Below are positions 10,640 through 22,380 of a DNA stretch of 64,000 bases, in pieces. The notes beneath the pieces are model-generated. The model had not been told where the DNA came from. It searched no databases and saw only the letters and a list, made by a program, of their open reading frames with translations. Numbering within the stretch: position 1 is the stretch's first letter; every line of letters begins with the position of its first letter. A program made the translations under genes and the position numbers. The stretch lies in contig CM076195.1 of assembly GCA_038277395.1 (NCBI GenBank), forward strand, positions 46,189,337 through 46,253,336, given 5' to 3'. Source of the DNA: Dryocosmus kuriphilus. Lineage: Eukaryota > Arthropoda > Insecta > Hymenoptera > Cynipidae.

Positions 10640-13600
10640 GTACTACGGACAATAGAACCCCGTTTAAGGACGTTCACCGGCTTCAAAAACCTTGAAAAAC
10701 TTCTTGGCCCTTACGCCACTCGAAACCGACGCGTCAAATCTAATAAAGACGCCACGTATTCTACACAAGACTGAAGGTAAATGTGGGCATTTTTAATAAA
10801 AGTTAACCTGTGATAGCTCAAATTCTGTGATAGCTCAAATTGAAGCTCTCAAGTTGCTCCCTACGAAAATAAAGTTGCTCAATATAAAAACATTTTTAAA
10901 AAAAGTTATTAACAATTAACAATGGAACTAAAACGGAAACAATATATCGCCGATTATAGGCGCAAATACAAAGTGTCTTGAATTTGCGAGTGTTCAAATT
11001 ATTCGCCTCAAGTTACCCAACAACATTAAGGCGTTATTTTTTTAATTAATTAATAATTTATTGACACCTGTGGGTCGACGATCTATTCGTTAGAAAATGC
11101 TCCATAATGCGTCCTATTCATTTTCAAGAAACAAGCTTTATTTTTTCTGCAACGAGAAAAAAAACGTTCGCGACCATTATTTATTAGCCTACTTGTTGAT
11201 TTTAATGTTCGTTTATTTATACTCTCTCCCTTTTACGGGTTTAAGGGTCATTAAATAACCATCACATCTTTATATCCAGCGCAGATTTTACAAATCCTTA
11301 TTCCTACCTTATCCTATATGTACATAACTTCTTAATCTCTAATCTAAATCTACGTACTGCCGCTCAAGACCTTGGGCTTCCGTTTCCTCCGCCATTTCCA
11401 TTCTATTGATGGTTCATTAATCCTCGACTCTACTGACTTTTCTTTTGCCTTTATACGAATCAATTTGGCCCTTCTCTACCCTGTATGACTTGCTCTTTCT
11501 CTCAGCCTTTCCAATTTCTTCATCCATCCCTAGCACATTCCAAAAACTACTTTAATCCCTTTTTTGCACTCTCTTTCCCTTCTCCCAACATTCTTCCTCT
11601 TATCTCGTTCGCAAACCGCGGCGCTTCTACTCTGTTCTTAGTCACCTCTGCTCCCCTTCTACCTTGAGACCGCTCACCTATTTTCAAGTCCTCTCTCTCT
11701 TCGTCCCATATCCACACCGTCTCATTCACCCACAAACACATCTCTCCCAAACCAAACTCTATTTCCTTTTCTCCTCTCCTCCCAAGCCCTCTCTCTTATT
11801 AAACATCTTTTCCTTCTCTCCCTCCATGTCATATCTTCATCAATTCTTTCTTTTCTTTCCCTAAGCACCTTCTTTTTCCTCATTACCTCACTCCTCTCCA
11901 CTTCACCTCCCAATTTGACTACGTACATCCTCGCTTTTCCTCCTGTCTTGTTGCCCACCCCCTTTATCTCCTGCACCCTGACATTTGCCCCTATGTCCCT
12001 CAAAAGTTTCTCTACCTCCTTCTTTCCCGTTTCGCTTTCTACTTGCAATCCTTTTATAACGACATTTCTCCTTTTCTTTTCCCTTTCAAACCCCTCCATT
12101 TTCCTTTCTAACCCACGTACTCTACTTTTCATTCTCTCATTCTCCTCTCTCAAGTTCACATCTCTCTCTTCCTCGTCCTCTCTACCTATTTCCTCACGAT
12201 TCTCTTGACGTTCAGCTCTGCATTCTAAGTTACGTACCCTCTCTTCTACCTGCCTTATTACCTTTCTCCCTCTTCGTGCTTTTTTCTCTGTTCCTCCTTC
12301 ATCCTCTCTAATTTTTGCCACACTTTTTCTTTCTCTTTCTTCCAGCACTTTTCCCATTTCTCCCATTTCTCTTTTATCTTTATGAATATCCCCCTCTGTT
12401 CCTCTCCCATGTTCCTTCTCTTCCTCTTCCTCTAGCCCTCTCCTCACTACCTTCTCTAACTCTCGGAACATATTTTCAAATGTCTTATCTAATGCCTTAT
12501 CCATGGCCTTATTCGACTCTAATACCTTATCAATTGACTTACCAAACTCTAACCTCTCTGCGTCGCCCCCACTATCCCCACCTGCCCTACTCGTCACTTC
12601 ATTCATTGCACACTGGGTCTCAGTCTCTACTTCGCTTCTTCGGGCACGGATTGCCCTCTAGCGCTCTGTTGCCTTAGTCTCTTCGCAATCGGCCTGTTAC
12701 CCAGTGGCCTGCTAATCTCCTACCTTACCCACTGGTTTCCCTCGCCACTTATTGACCTCTCGCTCCGTTCTCCCCTCACCCATCCTTTATCCTTCGCACT
12801 ATTTCCACCTAAAAAGAGAGTAGTAATTAAAAATAATCAAATCTTACCTCACCCTCCGTCTCCCCAGTCTCGTACAACTTCACTACCCTACTCTCTGTCC
12901 ACCACACTAACTAACTATCTTGACTAACTAACTAACATCAAACCTAACCTCACTCTTCAGCATGCACCGTTTTTCTCACTTTTTCCTTTCTTACACCTTC
13001 CGCGACCCTTCCACTCATTCCTCCCATATACCCGCTGCCATAACTCTACTCACAACCCTTTTTTTCGCCCCACACAACACTTACATTAACCTCCAAAGCC
13101 AAAACGATCGCTCAAATCCCTACACCCGTCCCATCACTATCAGCGCCGGAAACGGAAGCCTGTTGATTTTTAATGTATTAGTTCCAATAAACATTAACTC
13201 GTGACAGTTTAAACTGAAGCTCTCAAGTTTTTTCCTGTGAAAATAAAGTAGCTCCATAATTAAATTGCTTTTCAAAAAAATTATTAACAATTTTCAACGT
13301 ATGCACAGTGCAATGTTAACCAGATTTTTCGCCGTAAAGTGCTTCATAATGCGTCCTCATTAGTTTTTTAAAAAATATTTTTATTTTTACTTGAACTTGT
13401 CAGAAACTTGGCGCAAACTTGTTACTGCAAGTATAATACTGGCTGATCGCAACACTGATATCAAATCCCGTCTCATGCATGCGACTATTTCTCCTGCCTC
13501 TTGACACACAAAGATTGCTTCGAGGTGAATTCGATTATACGAGAACCTGTCTTTTATTATGATATACGCTTTATGTTACGTCTTTGCAGCGGTTCCGAGG

Positions 13601-13900
13601 GGCGTAAGGACCAAGAAAATTTGCAGGGTTTTTGCAAAAACTAAGCATTGTTTAAAAAAACTAATGAGGACGTATTTTGGAGCAACTTGAAGCGAATAAT
13701 TTGAACACTGGCAAATTCAAGAAACTTTATTTTGCGCCTATAATCGGCGATATATTGTTACCATTATAGGTACATTGGTAATTATTAATAACTTTTGAAA
13801 ACAACCATTTTTTACGGAGCAACTTTATTATCGTAGGGAGCAACTTGAGAGCTTCAATTTGAGCTATCACAAGTTAACTTTTATTAAAATTACCCGCTAA
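10640..13900. repeat. three copies of a ~250-bp repeat, one inverted
   Basis: Copies at about 10800-11130 and 13205-13400 run in one direction; the copy at 13660-13890 is inverted. All share a core around GAAGCTCTCAAGTTG...AATAAAGT. A TTACGCC..TCGGAACCG-like block near 10700 is also mirrored near 13590. The minus-strand LINE ORF1 sits between the two direct copies. Confidence 0.6.
11547..12606 (-). pseudogene. LINE ORF1-like protein (coiled coil plus RRM-like), frameshifted
   Basis: Reading on the minus strand begins at 12606 with ATG and runs 294 codons to 11722. The first two thirds are extremely rich in Glu, Arg and Lys, with a coiled-coil pattern (KVIRQVEERVRNLECRAE). The last third begins RRNVVIKGLQVESETGKK, which resembles the RRM-like domain of LINE ORF1 RNA-binding proteins, and ends RGNRVWFGRD. 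The expected tryptophan-rich tail (NETVWIWDEE) continues in another frame from 11750, so there is a frameshift. Such ORF1s are common in insect, notably ant and wasp, genomes. No endonuclease or RT follows, so only this 5' part remains. The opposite strand is open merely because of its pyrimidine bias. Confidence 0.65.
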
Positions 13901-14736
13901 GTTCTGGCATCTGTGTTCCTACAGTAAGATTTGGTGACTATAAATCTGTGGGGTAATAACGGAGGCCACACGTAAAACCTTAAAATACCAAAATATACTT
14001 TTTTTTTTTTTAAAATTTTGAAATTAGCGACTTGAAAACTTAAAAAGTCAGAATCTTCCAATTCATACGATTAAAAAGATCTAAAGTTTGCCTTAACAAG
14101 TTCAAAATATATCATGTTTTGTAAGTATCTCGCAAACTATAACAGATGCGTAAGAACAGATTGCATTTTTATATTCACCCTCAACACAATACTGTAGATA
14201 TGTAAATATATAAATACATAAGTCATCACAAGTTAATAAATACATTAAAATAAATAAACAATAATTTGTAGTTTAAAAGGGTTTTGTTTTATGAAGATGT
14301 TATGACCTTTCTTAACTGCCTTTCGTATTTGGGAATCCTTAAGGTTCGGCGGCCATAAATGAAATCATAAAAAGGACCCAAACCACTCAAGCAATCTTTT
14401 AAGGCTATAACGACCCTAAGAAGGACCAGGTATTTCCTAGACACGAAATATTTCAAATAATACCTAGAAAATAACTGAATTTGCTCTGACATTTTTGCTT
14501 GACATTTTCCTGACATTTTGTTTCGGCAGGGCAATGCCTGAAATGTACAATTACTTTATTTATCTTCCCTAATTTTGACACTAATGAATTGTTTATTGGA
14601 TTGACTGTAAGATTTACCTTATTGTTTTGAAAATTTACATTTCATAAATTACTTTAGGAAAAAATTATGCAAATTCTTTGAAATCTTGTCTAATAACCAT
14701 AAAAATCCCTTTTCCATAATATGCAGAATTTTTTGA
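13901..14736. other. unassigned AT-rich interior of the composite region
   Basis: No recognisable coding or repeat feature. One 81-codon minus-strand frame (14534-14289) lacks family motifs. Confidence 0.35.
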
Positions 14737-15340
14737 GAAGCCATCAACAGACTTGTGACCAGCACCGAAAGCTATCCTAAATTAAAAAAAAAAAAAAAAA
14801 AAAAAAACATCGCGATACGTCTATATGTTGCTAAGATATTCTAACTTTTTTCAGTTGAAATGAATTCAATTTCGACGTGAACGCTGCGCAGATGACATTG
14901 GTTTCCCCACTCCGTCTCCACAGACTGCGTCAATCGTTCTCCGATAATCAGTCACGATTACTATCAACAATAAAATTACAATGTTTTGCCTAGTAAATTT
15001 CATGATAATTAGTAAAACAGATGTTCAGGATCCCACATTTATTATCATGTTCGTAAGAGTTAGTTTTGCGATATGATGTACGTTTGATGTATTCATTGGT
15101 CAATTTATTTTCAGGTGATTCGCTTCTTACCTATACTGTAACAGGCAGGGTTGCCTAAGTAATTTACCTTAGGTAATTTACGTAGTTTTTTACATGTAAA
15201 TTACATACGCAATTTACGTCCCTAGTTTTTTACATGTAATTTACGTTTTCAAGATGGCGACAAAGAAAATAAACATAACCTAATTCTTTACAACAACGAA
15301 AACGCGAAGACGCTGACTTGTTCTTTATTTCTAAAAAAGA

Positions 15341-17719
15341 ATGATTAGAGGTGGCAGGCCCAGAAATTCCTTTTGGGAGGAATTAAATTTTATTCTTCAA
15401 AGAGAAAATGGCAAAAACTTTGCTTTTTGCCCAGGGTGCAATCGAGTTTTGTCGAATACGGCTGAAGACAGGATAAGGAATCATAGGTAAGTTTTCATGA
15501 TTCCTAAGCTTTTTGAATGTTTTAACGAATAGAAATATTATTATATAAATCGAAAGGTTAAAGAAAATAAATTTTTTAGAAAAAGGTGCGTTTTAGGAAG
15601 AGGAACTGCTGGAAACAGATTCAACGGATGTTGACAAAAGCAAAACCGTCAATTATTCTAAGATAAGCATTAGTGACATTTCAGAAGAAATAATATTGCT
15701 GAACAATAATAACGTAAGTATATTCTTCAATCATCTTCATATAATGTTAACAACATTTAGTTTTCATTTTCAAATTTAACCAAAAATTTATTCTAGAGCT
15801 GATGGAATCATCATGTTCTAACTTCAATATTCAGTTTCTTCATATTACTCAACAAATACCAGAATTAATAGCTTTTTAGGTTGTTAGCCTAACTTCTTTT
15901 TTAAAATAGAAAACGAATAAATGACTCATTTTAATTCTTTTTATGTAAAATGTCAATTCCGAAATGTAAATTGAACATTCAATCTAATTTTGAATCGGCA
16001 TTTTAGGTAACAATAATTCAAATGAGCCATTTTTTCGCTCTGTAGGCACTTTTCTTTTGAAAAAAGGAGCTGGTCTGACTACCTAAAAAATGATTAATTT
16101 TAGTGTTTGTTGAGTGAAATATACAGACAGAATTTTCAGGTTAGAAGTTGATTCCATCAGCCTTAATTGGAAATTTCTTGTAAATGAATGAGTAATTTCA
16201 TAAGGATATTTTTCCTTTAGATTGATCCAATTAGTTCAAATGTTTGCAAAGTTTTTGAATTAAGTGAAAAAGACGCTCCTTCCTTTTGCTATGCCAGTGC
16301 TCCTCCCTCGTCCTCCAGCTAGGCCTACTGACACTCGTCAAAAATCAATAAAATCCTTCATAGATGCTGAAATATCAGAAAAATAAAAAGCTTGCATTGA
16401 CAAAGCCCTAGCTTTAACTTTTGTATGCAATATTGAATTAGACATTGTCGAAAGCAATTATTTCAAATAGTTTATTAGGATCTTACGTTCGTCTTATTCA
16501 CCACCAACTTTTGAGATGCTTTCTACTACACTCCTTGATAAGGCTTTTGAAAAATAGACCAACACGAATACTAAGAAGAATCAACAGATAAACAAAAATT
16601 CTGGAATATTATTTTTGAATGAAGTTAGACATGCAAATGCAGAAATTATATTGGGTATAATTCGTGACTTAAGCGGAAAAACCTATTTTGTACAGGATTT
16701 TGAAATTTTACACCAAGAACCAAGAATTGCAAGAGAACAAGAACTTTCAAAAATTGAATTTGAAGCGATCAAGTTGTCAAATACGGATTATTGTGTAGAG
16801 GTATTTTCGGTTGTTTCAAAGGAGTTTTTATTTTTGAATCATTTGGATTCAAAAGTATGGTTTGTGCCATGCAACATTAAAATTGAAGATTTAGTGGCAG
16901 AATCTTTAGTAAAAACTACAATTTATGATAAAGCTAAATTTATTCTAAACCACTGCGAACAGAATGAAAGCATTTCAAAGCTTTTACAAACTGGATCTTA
17001 TAAAGAGATTCATCCAGTAACCGACGAAGAATTTTGCTGGAATAAACATCTTTACTCTTATCAAATTTTTTTGAAGAATGTCAAAGTTTTGAGACAAAAA
17101 GCAGGAGATGGAGAAATTAATTTGGGTCGAGAATTTACAACCCTTGTATTCGATGAATTTCTCAAACCAGAAGTCGAAAATCTTTAAAACACTTACACGT
17201 CACTGGTTGAGTTAATGGAAAAATTTGTAAAAAAAACGACTTTTTTATTGCAGATGCTGTTGTAAGCTAGATGACTTATATTTAGAAACTAATAAAGGAC
17301 AACTTAGTTCCTCTATTGAACTCTATATTGACGCAATCATGCAGCCTGGTGTGTCTTGCGGCAAATTTTCTGCATCCAAGTTATCGAGGTCACAGAAATT
17401 AAGTACAACAGAACTGATAAGAATTAATGATTTCTTACTCGATAATCTCGATGGAGATGGCTTGGATCAGCTAACAGCTTTTAAAAATAAAAATGGCATT
17501 TTTTTCAAACTTTTCCAAAAGAAAGTAAACTCACCTACTACTTTTTGGAGTGTAGCCGAACAAGAAGCACTCGAGTTGTCCAAACTAGCTCAAACGCTGT
17601 TGCTGATTCCAGTTTCTACCATTGATTTAAAATGTAAATTTCTTCAACGAAAGAACTTATCTGGTGAACAATCCGCAAAACTCGTTAAATTATACTACAA
17701 TTTAAAAATGCGAGAGTGA
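15341..17719 (+). pseudogene. hAT transposase, plus-strand copy, heavily decayed
   Basis: The first exon from ATG 15341 encodes a BED finger start (RGGRPRNSFWEEL, then CPGCNRVLSNTAEDRIRNHR) and ends in an AG/GTAAGT donor at about 15486. A following exon near 15600-15713 encodes an acidic stretch ending in another GTAAGT. From about 16220, IDKALALTFVCNIELDIVES and later segments follow the minus-strand gene in order but with stops. 16615-17187 is a clean 190-codon block aligning to the catalytic core. 17339-17719 is the C-terminal dimerisation region (FWSVAEQEALELSKLAQTLL). The usual catalytic DGW is replaced by NEV and SDN by SKE, so the copy could not cut DNA. Confidence 0.75.
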
Positions 17720-18044
17720 AATAAGGTCTTCTCAGGCCATTTTAATTAAAAGATAAGGTTTAAATATTTTAAGTACTTGTGATGCTTTACTGTGATCTTA
17801 AACAGTAGGTTTATGTTAAAAAGATTTTGTTTTTTACGGAAGTGTTCATAATAACGAAAGTACTCTCTAACCAAAGTTACTTGATATTAAATGCGTACTT
17901 GTATTAAAATAATAATTTTATAATTTAGATTGGTTTACGCATATTGAAGGTTTTTATTAATGATAATAAGAAAGATATATTCAGTGTTCAATTTCTTTTA
18001 ATAAAGATTTTTCTAATGTAAAATATTGTACATTTAATTAGAAA

Positions 18045-20044
18045 TTAGTACTCTTCAGTAACATTAGTGTCGGTCATTTTTAATGTGTAATATATATAAA
18101 TTAATTTTTTCAAAGTTTCCGTACTCAAACGATTTCGGAGTTTACTATGAACATAAGACCATTGGGAAAACAGCCTCTCTATTGCGGCAGTGAAACTTGG
18201 TATGTTCATTAATTTTTTAGCCAAATCCGACAACGTAGGATGCTTTGTTTCTGTCAAACTCCAAAGTGTTTTCGGATTTTTAACATTTTTTTCCTCTACC
18301 GATGCGAAAATTCCCTCTTTTTTCAACTAGGCATCAAAGTCTTCTAAGCCAGTTTTATCTAGGTTTTTCATAAAAAATTGGTAAACCATCTGATTATATT
18401 TCGTATTATTAGAAAATATTTTGCTTTCATAAACAGGATGCAGGATATTTGCAGCTAAATTGACTGGATTGATTACTTTTTCCAGGCGATCTTAAGTAAA
18501 GATTCTCATCGCAGATAGGAAATTTGAGTAACTGCCACTCTTCTACAGCATCCGCTATGTTGCATTTATCACATTGACATTTGTTTATTAGTTTATATAC
18601 TTCGTCAAAAATGACTGTAAATTTCAACAATTCTTGCTCGAACTCTTTATCTAAGATTAATGCGGCTGCTGTCTCCGAAATCGTACGTCGAGCTTCTTGA
18701 ACAGTATCTCGCATTATACTTAAGTTTCTAAGAAAACATCTGAAACTATGGCGATAACTACACCACCTTGTATCGCTGGGTAAACAAATTCTTATGCCAT
18801 CGCGATTCGTAAGCTCTTTTTCTAATCCTGCAGTCTTAAATTCTTTTAATACTGGAACTGCTTTTTCAAAGCTAGAAAGGCGAACGGTAGTTTTTGACGC
18901 TGCTCCTAACTCATTTTGCTTCAATTTCTCTGCTTTTGTTTGCTTAAATTCTACCAAGTTTTTCGCCAATAAATTACCGCTTTGGCTATTGCAAGTTAGA
19001 TGCCAATAATCTATCATCTTTCCCATGCAGATCATTGTCGAAACATTGTCCGAAACGAGCGCGTAAATATTTGTATTATAAATGTCTTTTGCATCTTCAG
19101 CAGCTGCATCTGAAACTTCTTTTAGAGCAACCGCAGTTTCATTTTTTTGAGTGAAATCCCAGGTATTCAAAAATACCCTTTCTCCATTAGCATTGCGAAA
19201 ATACCAACTACATATTTTTCATTTTTACTCGAGTTCTTCCATCCATCTAAAAGTAATACGCTGTTATCTTTAATTAAAGACGAATTTTTCTTTAACGTGT
19301 TTATGTAAAACTCATCCAGTATCGAACCACTTAAGTTATTTCTAAAAGGTGGTTTGTAATTCGGATTTAATTTGTGAACGAAATCACAAAAATGACTTGA
19401 ATCAACAGTCGAAAACGGTATACTACAACCGAAGAAAAATTTCGCCAAAGCTTCGTCAATCTCTGATAAAGTCTCACTCGAAGGATTTGAACTTGTTGGA
19501 GTGTCACTCTCAGCAGAGTTTGGATGTTCCAGTAAAATAATAAATTTTAAAATTAAATTCCTTCTAATAATCATTAAATATTCGGAAAATAGTTTTTGCA
19601 TTGACAATGGAAGAATTTCTAGATACCAGGATCAAATTTTTAAATTTAAAATTAAAAAAAGAAAAATTAAAGGTAATAAAATAGATTTGATAGAGAATAA
19701 AGAAAAATGTCTTACAATCAAGAATATAGCATTAAGTATGATTGAAATTAGCTTACTTTAAGTCTTTTAAGTGGCGGAACTTTTAAAGGGTCTTCTGGTT
19801 TGCAGATTTGTCTAAAGTAAAAGATTTTAAAAAATAAATACAATCATTTATATTAACACAGAATCAATAATTAATATTTACATACCTGTGACCTAGAAGA
19901 ATGTCGTAGCTAGTATTTTTTAAAATACTATTACAAAATTGAGTATTTTGAAACTGCTTGATTTTCTATTTTAAACCGCTCAAACCTAAATTCTTCCCAA
20001 GGGATTTTTTGTCCCTTTTTACTTCCAACGTTTGATTTACTCAT
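18045..20044 (-). pseudogene. hAT transposase, minus-strand copy, nearly intact
   Basis: A BED-type exon starts at 20044 (MSKSNVGSKKGQKIPWEEFR). The core begins near 19535 with IDEALAKFFFGCSIPFS, carries DGW in LLLDGWKNSS and SDN in ALVSDNVSTM as likely catalytic Asp sites, and CNSQSGNLLAKNLV. The C-terminal dimerisation region is LSDLAKKLMNIPSFTAAIE followed by RLFSQWS near 18200. Lesions are few: a one-base loss in a T run near 19168, a frameshift near 18480 and an in-frame stop near 18329. Introns are likely between the BED exon and the core. Closest family: hAT with a DUF659-like core. Confidence 0.82.
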
Positions 20045-20300
20045 TTTTAAAATTTTGTAAAAAAAAAATCACTTAATTTCACACTTAAGCTTAATACATT
20101 CCGGAATAAGGAATAAGTGAAGTTATACTATGCTCTTTTCCCCGACCCTCCTTTCAAGTCCGCCATTTTTAACATTTATTACATTTTTTACGTATAATAC
20201 ATAAATTACGTATAAAAGTTCGAGTTACGCGTAACCGTGCAACCCTGGTAACAGGGGAAGAAGTCACTGACATACACACACATTCATAGACTTTACGCAA

Positions 20301-20938
20301 GCGTGTTGCACACACTTGCCGTTAGGGACACGGATTCTGATAAATTCGAGCCTGCACCGCACATGCGCAATGAAAACGTCCAGCTTTGCAACATTTAGCG
20401 TTCTGCGTCACTTAATTTTCTGTGTATGGCATGGTTATGTCAGTGTGTTATATATTTATTTTAATAAAATTGAATGTGAAAGGGAGGAAAGGGGGTTTTG
20501 TTTAATAAAAAATGCAAAAATTATTTTTTTGAAGAGAATGAAAGAAAATACGAAGTGCCGATTCCCTTATTTTTTTTTCTAATATAGCCTCACGTTGTTT
20601 GATTTGCAAAATCAATTTTTATTTTAATAAAATTGAGTGGAAAAGGGGGGGAATGCAATGAATACGTCCAGTGAATCGGCACTTTGTATATTTTTACATT
20701 TTCTTGAAAAAAAAAATAATTTTTGCATTTTTTATTAAACAAAACTCCCTTTTCCCCTTTCCCGTTCAATTTTATTAAAATAAATATATAACACACTGAC
20801 ATAACCATAACATAACACAGAAAATTGAGTGATGCAGAAGGCTAAATAATGCAAGGCTGGACGTATTCATTGCGCATGTGCGGTGCAGGCTCGAATTTAT
20901 CAGAATCCGTGTCCCTAACGGCAAGTTGTTGCACACGC
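20301..20938. mobile_element. foldback/MITE with ~280-bp inverted arms
   Basis: 20301-20577 and 20655-20938 are inverted copies with roughly 90 percent identity by eye. Outer words include TTGCCGTTAGGGACACGGAT. The centre is about 75 bp. Open frames inside are shared by both arms in inverse and look incidental. The element starts only about 45 bp beyond the hAT target duplication. Confidence 0.75.
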
Positions 20939-21139
20939 CCAGTCAGTACTCAGTAGTAGGCAATCGGCCTTGACATACGAGAGTCTTGTCTGTGCCTTCC
21001 TCGCGCGACTCTTGTGATTCCTACTCTTTCTCAGTTCAATTCGTAGTTTCGCGAATAAAGTACAACCTAACTTTAATGTGTCTTATCACTCTATCCCAGA
21101 CCACTACTCTAACTTTTGATTGCAGAGTTATCCCAAATA

Positions 21140-21985
21140 ACAACTCTTATTCTATATTTCGTTAAAATTTGAGCTTTATATGTTTAAATTGCATCAGCAC
21201 TAATGGTTAGAGAAAACATATTATCTCCCCCTCCTCCTCCTTCCCCTTGACTTAAAAGAAATTTTGTTTTCGGGAGACTTGTGGAAAAAGAGCACCTGCC
21301 GAATGGCTTTAACCTCGAATCCATAAAGTGAAAATTGAGGGAGTTATTTCATTTCTTCATGGCAAAAAACTTACTATCTTTTTAAAGCCACTTTGATGAA
21401 ATTTAATTTTAAAAAGTCGCTTTGCCGCTACGAGTACTTGACAGCAAGTCTTTTAGAGTAAAATCACAAACTTGAGTTGATATCCAATCGGCTGAACATG
21501 GCACCAATTCAGCAGACAAAAAGTCGCTTTTTCAATAACAAATTACTTTTTGGGAAAACTAGAACTTATTTTGGGTTAAAACTTAGCACTCTTTTTAAGA
21601 GTGGCAAGAGGCATATTTTCTGAAAGTTTGAAACTTGTTACCTGATTATTGCACAAATAATTTCGTGCTGAAAAAAAGCGATTTCAGACGCTTTTTATTT
21701 TATTTTTTTCAAGTATAAAAATTAACGAATCTCAACGTACGGACAGTCTTTTTATAAATCTTTCTAAGCCCTACATTTTTTTCTATCAAACTAATAGGTT
21801 CGTTGCAATAATCAATAGGCCGGTTTTTGCTACCTTTATCGAGTGTTTCCACCACATACAGTGGTTTCAAAAAATTCGATTCAAACATATAGGCTTTCGT
21901 TCTACATGCCAACAGTACAAGAATCTGCGGTCAAATAGGCATCAATTTTTACACGATTTTTTATACGGCGCCTGAACTATGTTGG
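21140..21985 (-). repeat. ~850-bp dispersed repeat, copy 2
   Basis: Reverse-oriented counterpart of 8545-9395. Matching blocks run from ATTTCGTTAAAATTTGAGCT to CACGATTTTTTATA..GGCGCC. It has no G run at the position where copy 1 carries 29 G. No protein is encoded. Confidence 0.75.
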
Positions 21986-22326
21986 TCGGCGATTGGTCGC
22001 TGAAAGTAGTGATGCCGCCGAGCGAGATTTTCCAATATTCCGACGATACCGATAAGATACTGGCTATTAGTATCTGAATTGTTTCACTTAGTTTAGTTTT
22101 GTATTGGAAAAATATCGGAAAGTGCAGTATCGTATCGGTACCGGATCGGAATTCCGAGACTGAACGACCAGATGTGCTTTTCCTTATTCACAAGAGAAGA
22201 TAGAGAAGCCTCGCCTATGTAAACTAAAATTTGTTTCTTTAAACTTTGTTTGATTTAAATAAATTCTTTACCTACACTTTAAAAATTTGTTGAGTTCAAA
22301 TAAATTATATCTTTAAATAAAATATT

Positions 22327-22329
22327 TTA

Positions 22330-22380
<51 letters not shown>
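22327..22380 (+). repeat. (CA)n(TA)n microsatellite
   Basis: A CA run passes into a TA run and abuts the CTAG end of a Helitron-like remnant. Confidence 0.9.

Larger units (their letters stand above)
9396..15030. mobile_element. inverted-repeat-flanked composite region
   Basis: About 210 bp at 9396-9600 plus about 85 bp at 10080-10165 reappear inverted as one continuous arm at 14737-15030. Shared words include TACTAATTATCAT, GTTAGAATATCTTAGCAA and TGATGGCTTCTCAAAAAATT. The left arm is split by a Penelope-derived insertion at about 9600-10079. Between the arms lie three copies of another repeat and a LINE ORF1. It is read as a large foldback element later invaded by others. Confidence 0.55.
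15146..20247. mobile_element. 5.1-kb hAT transposon with two convergent transposase genes
   Basis: The left end CAGGGTTGC starts at 15146 and the right end GCAACCCTG stops at 20247. The 8-bp duplication GTAACAGG lies on both sides (15138-15145 and 20248-20255), so the whole unit integrated in one event. Subterminal ACGTAATTTA-like words occur inside both ends. Two homologous BED/hAT genes point towards each other and meet near 17.8-18.0 kb. Confidence 0.92.

Noticed and set aside
11485..12677. Several plus-strand Pro/Ser/Leu-rich open frames
   Set aside because: They are the antisense of the purine-rich LINE ORF1; their openness follows from pyrimidine bias.
14289..14534. 81-codon minus-strand frame
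   Set aside because: No family motif and length within chance expectation for this region.
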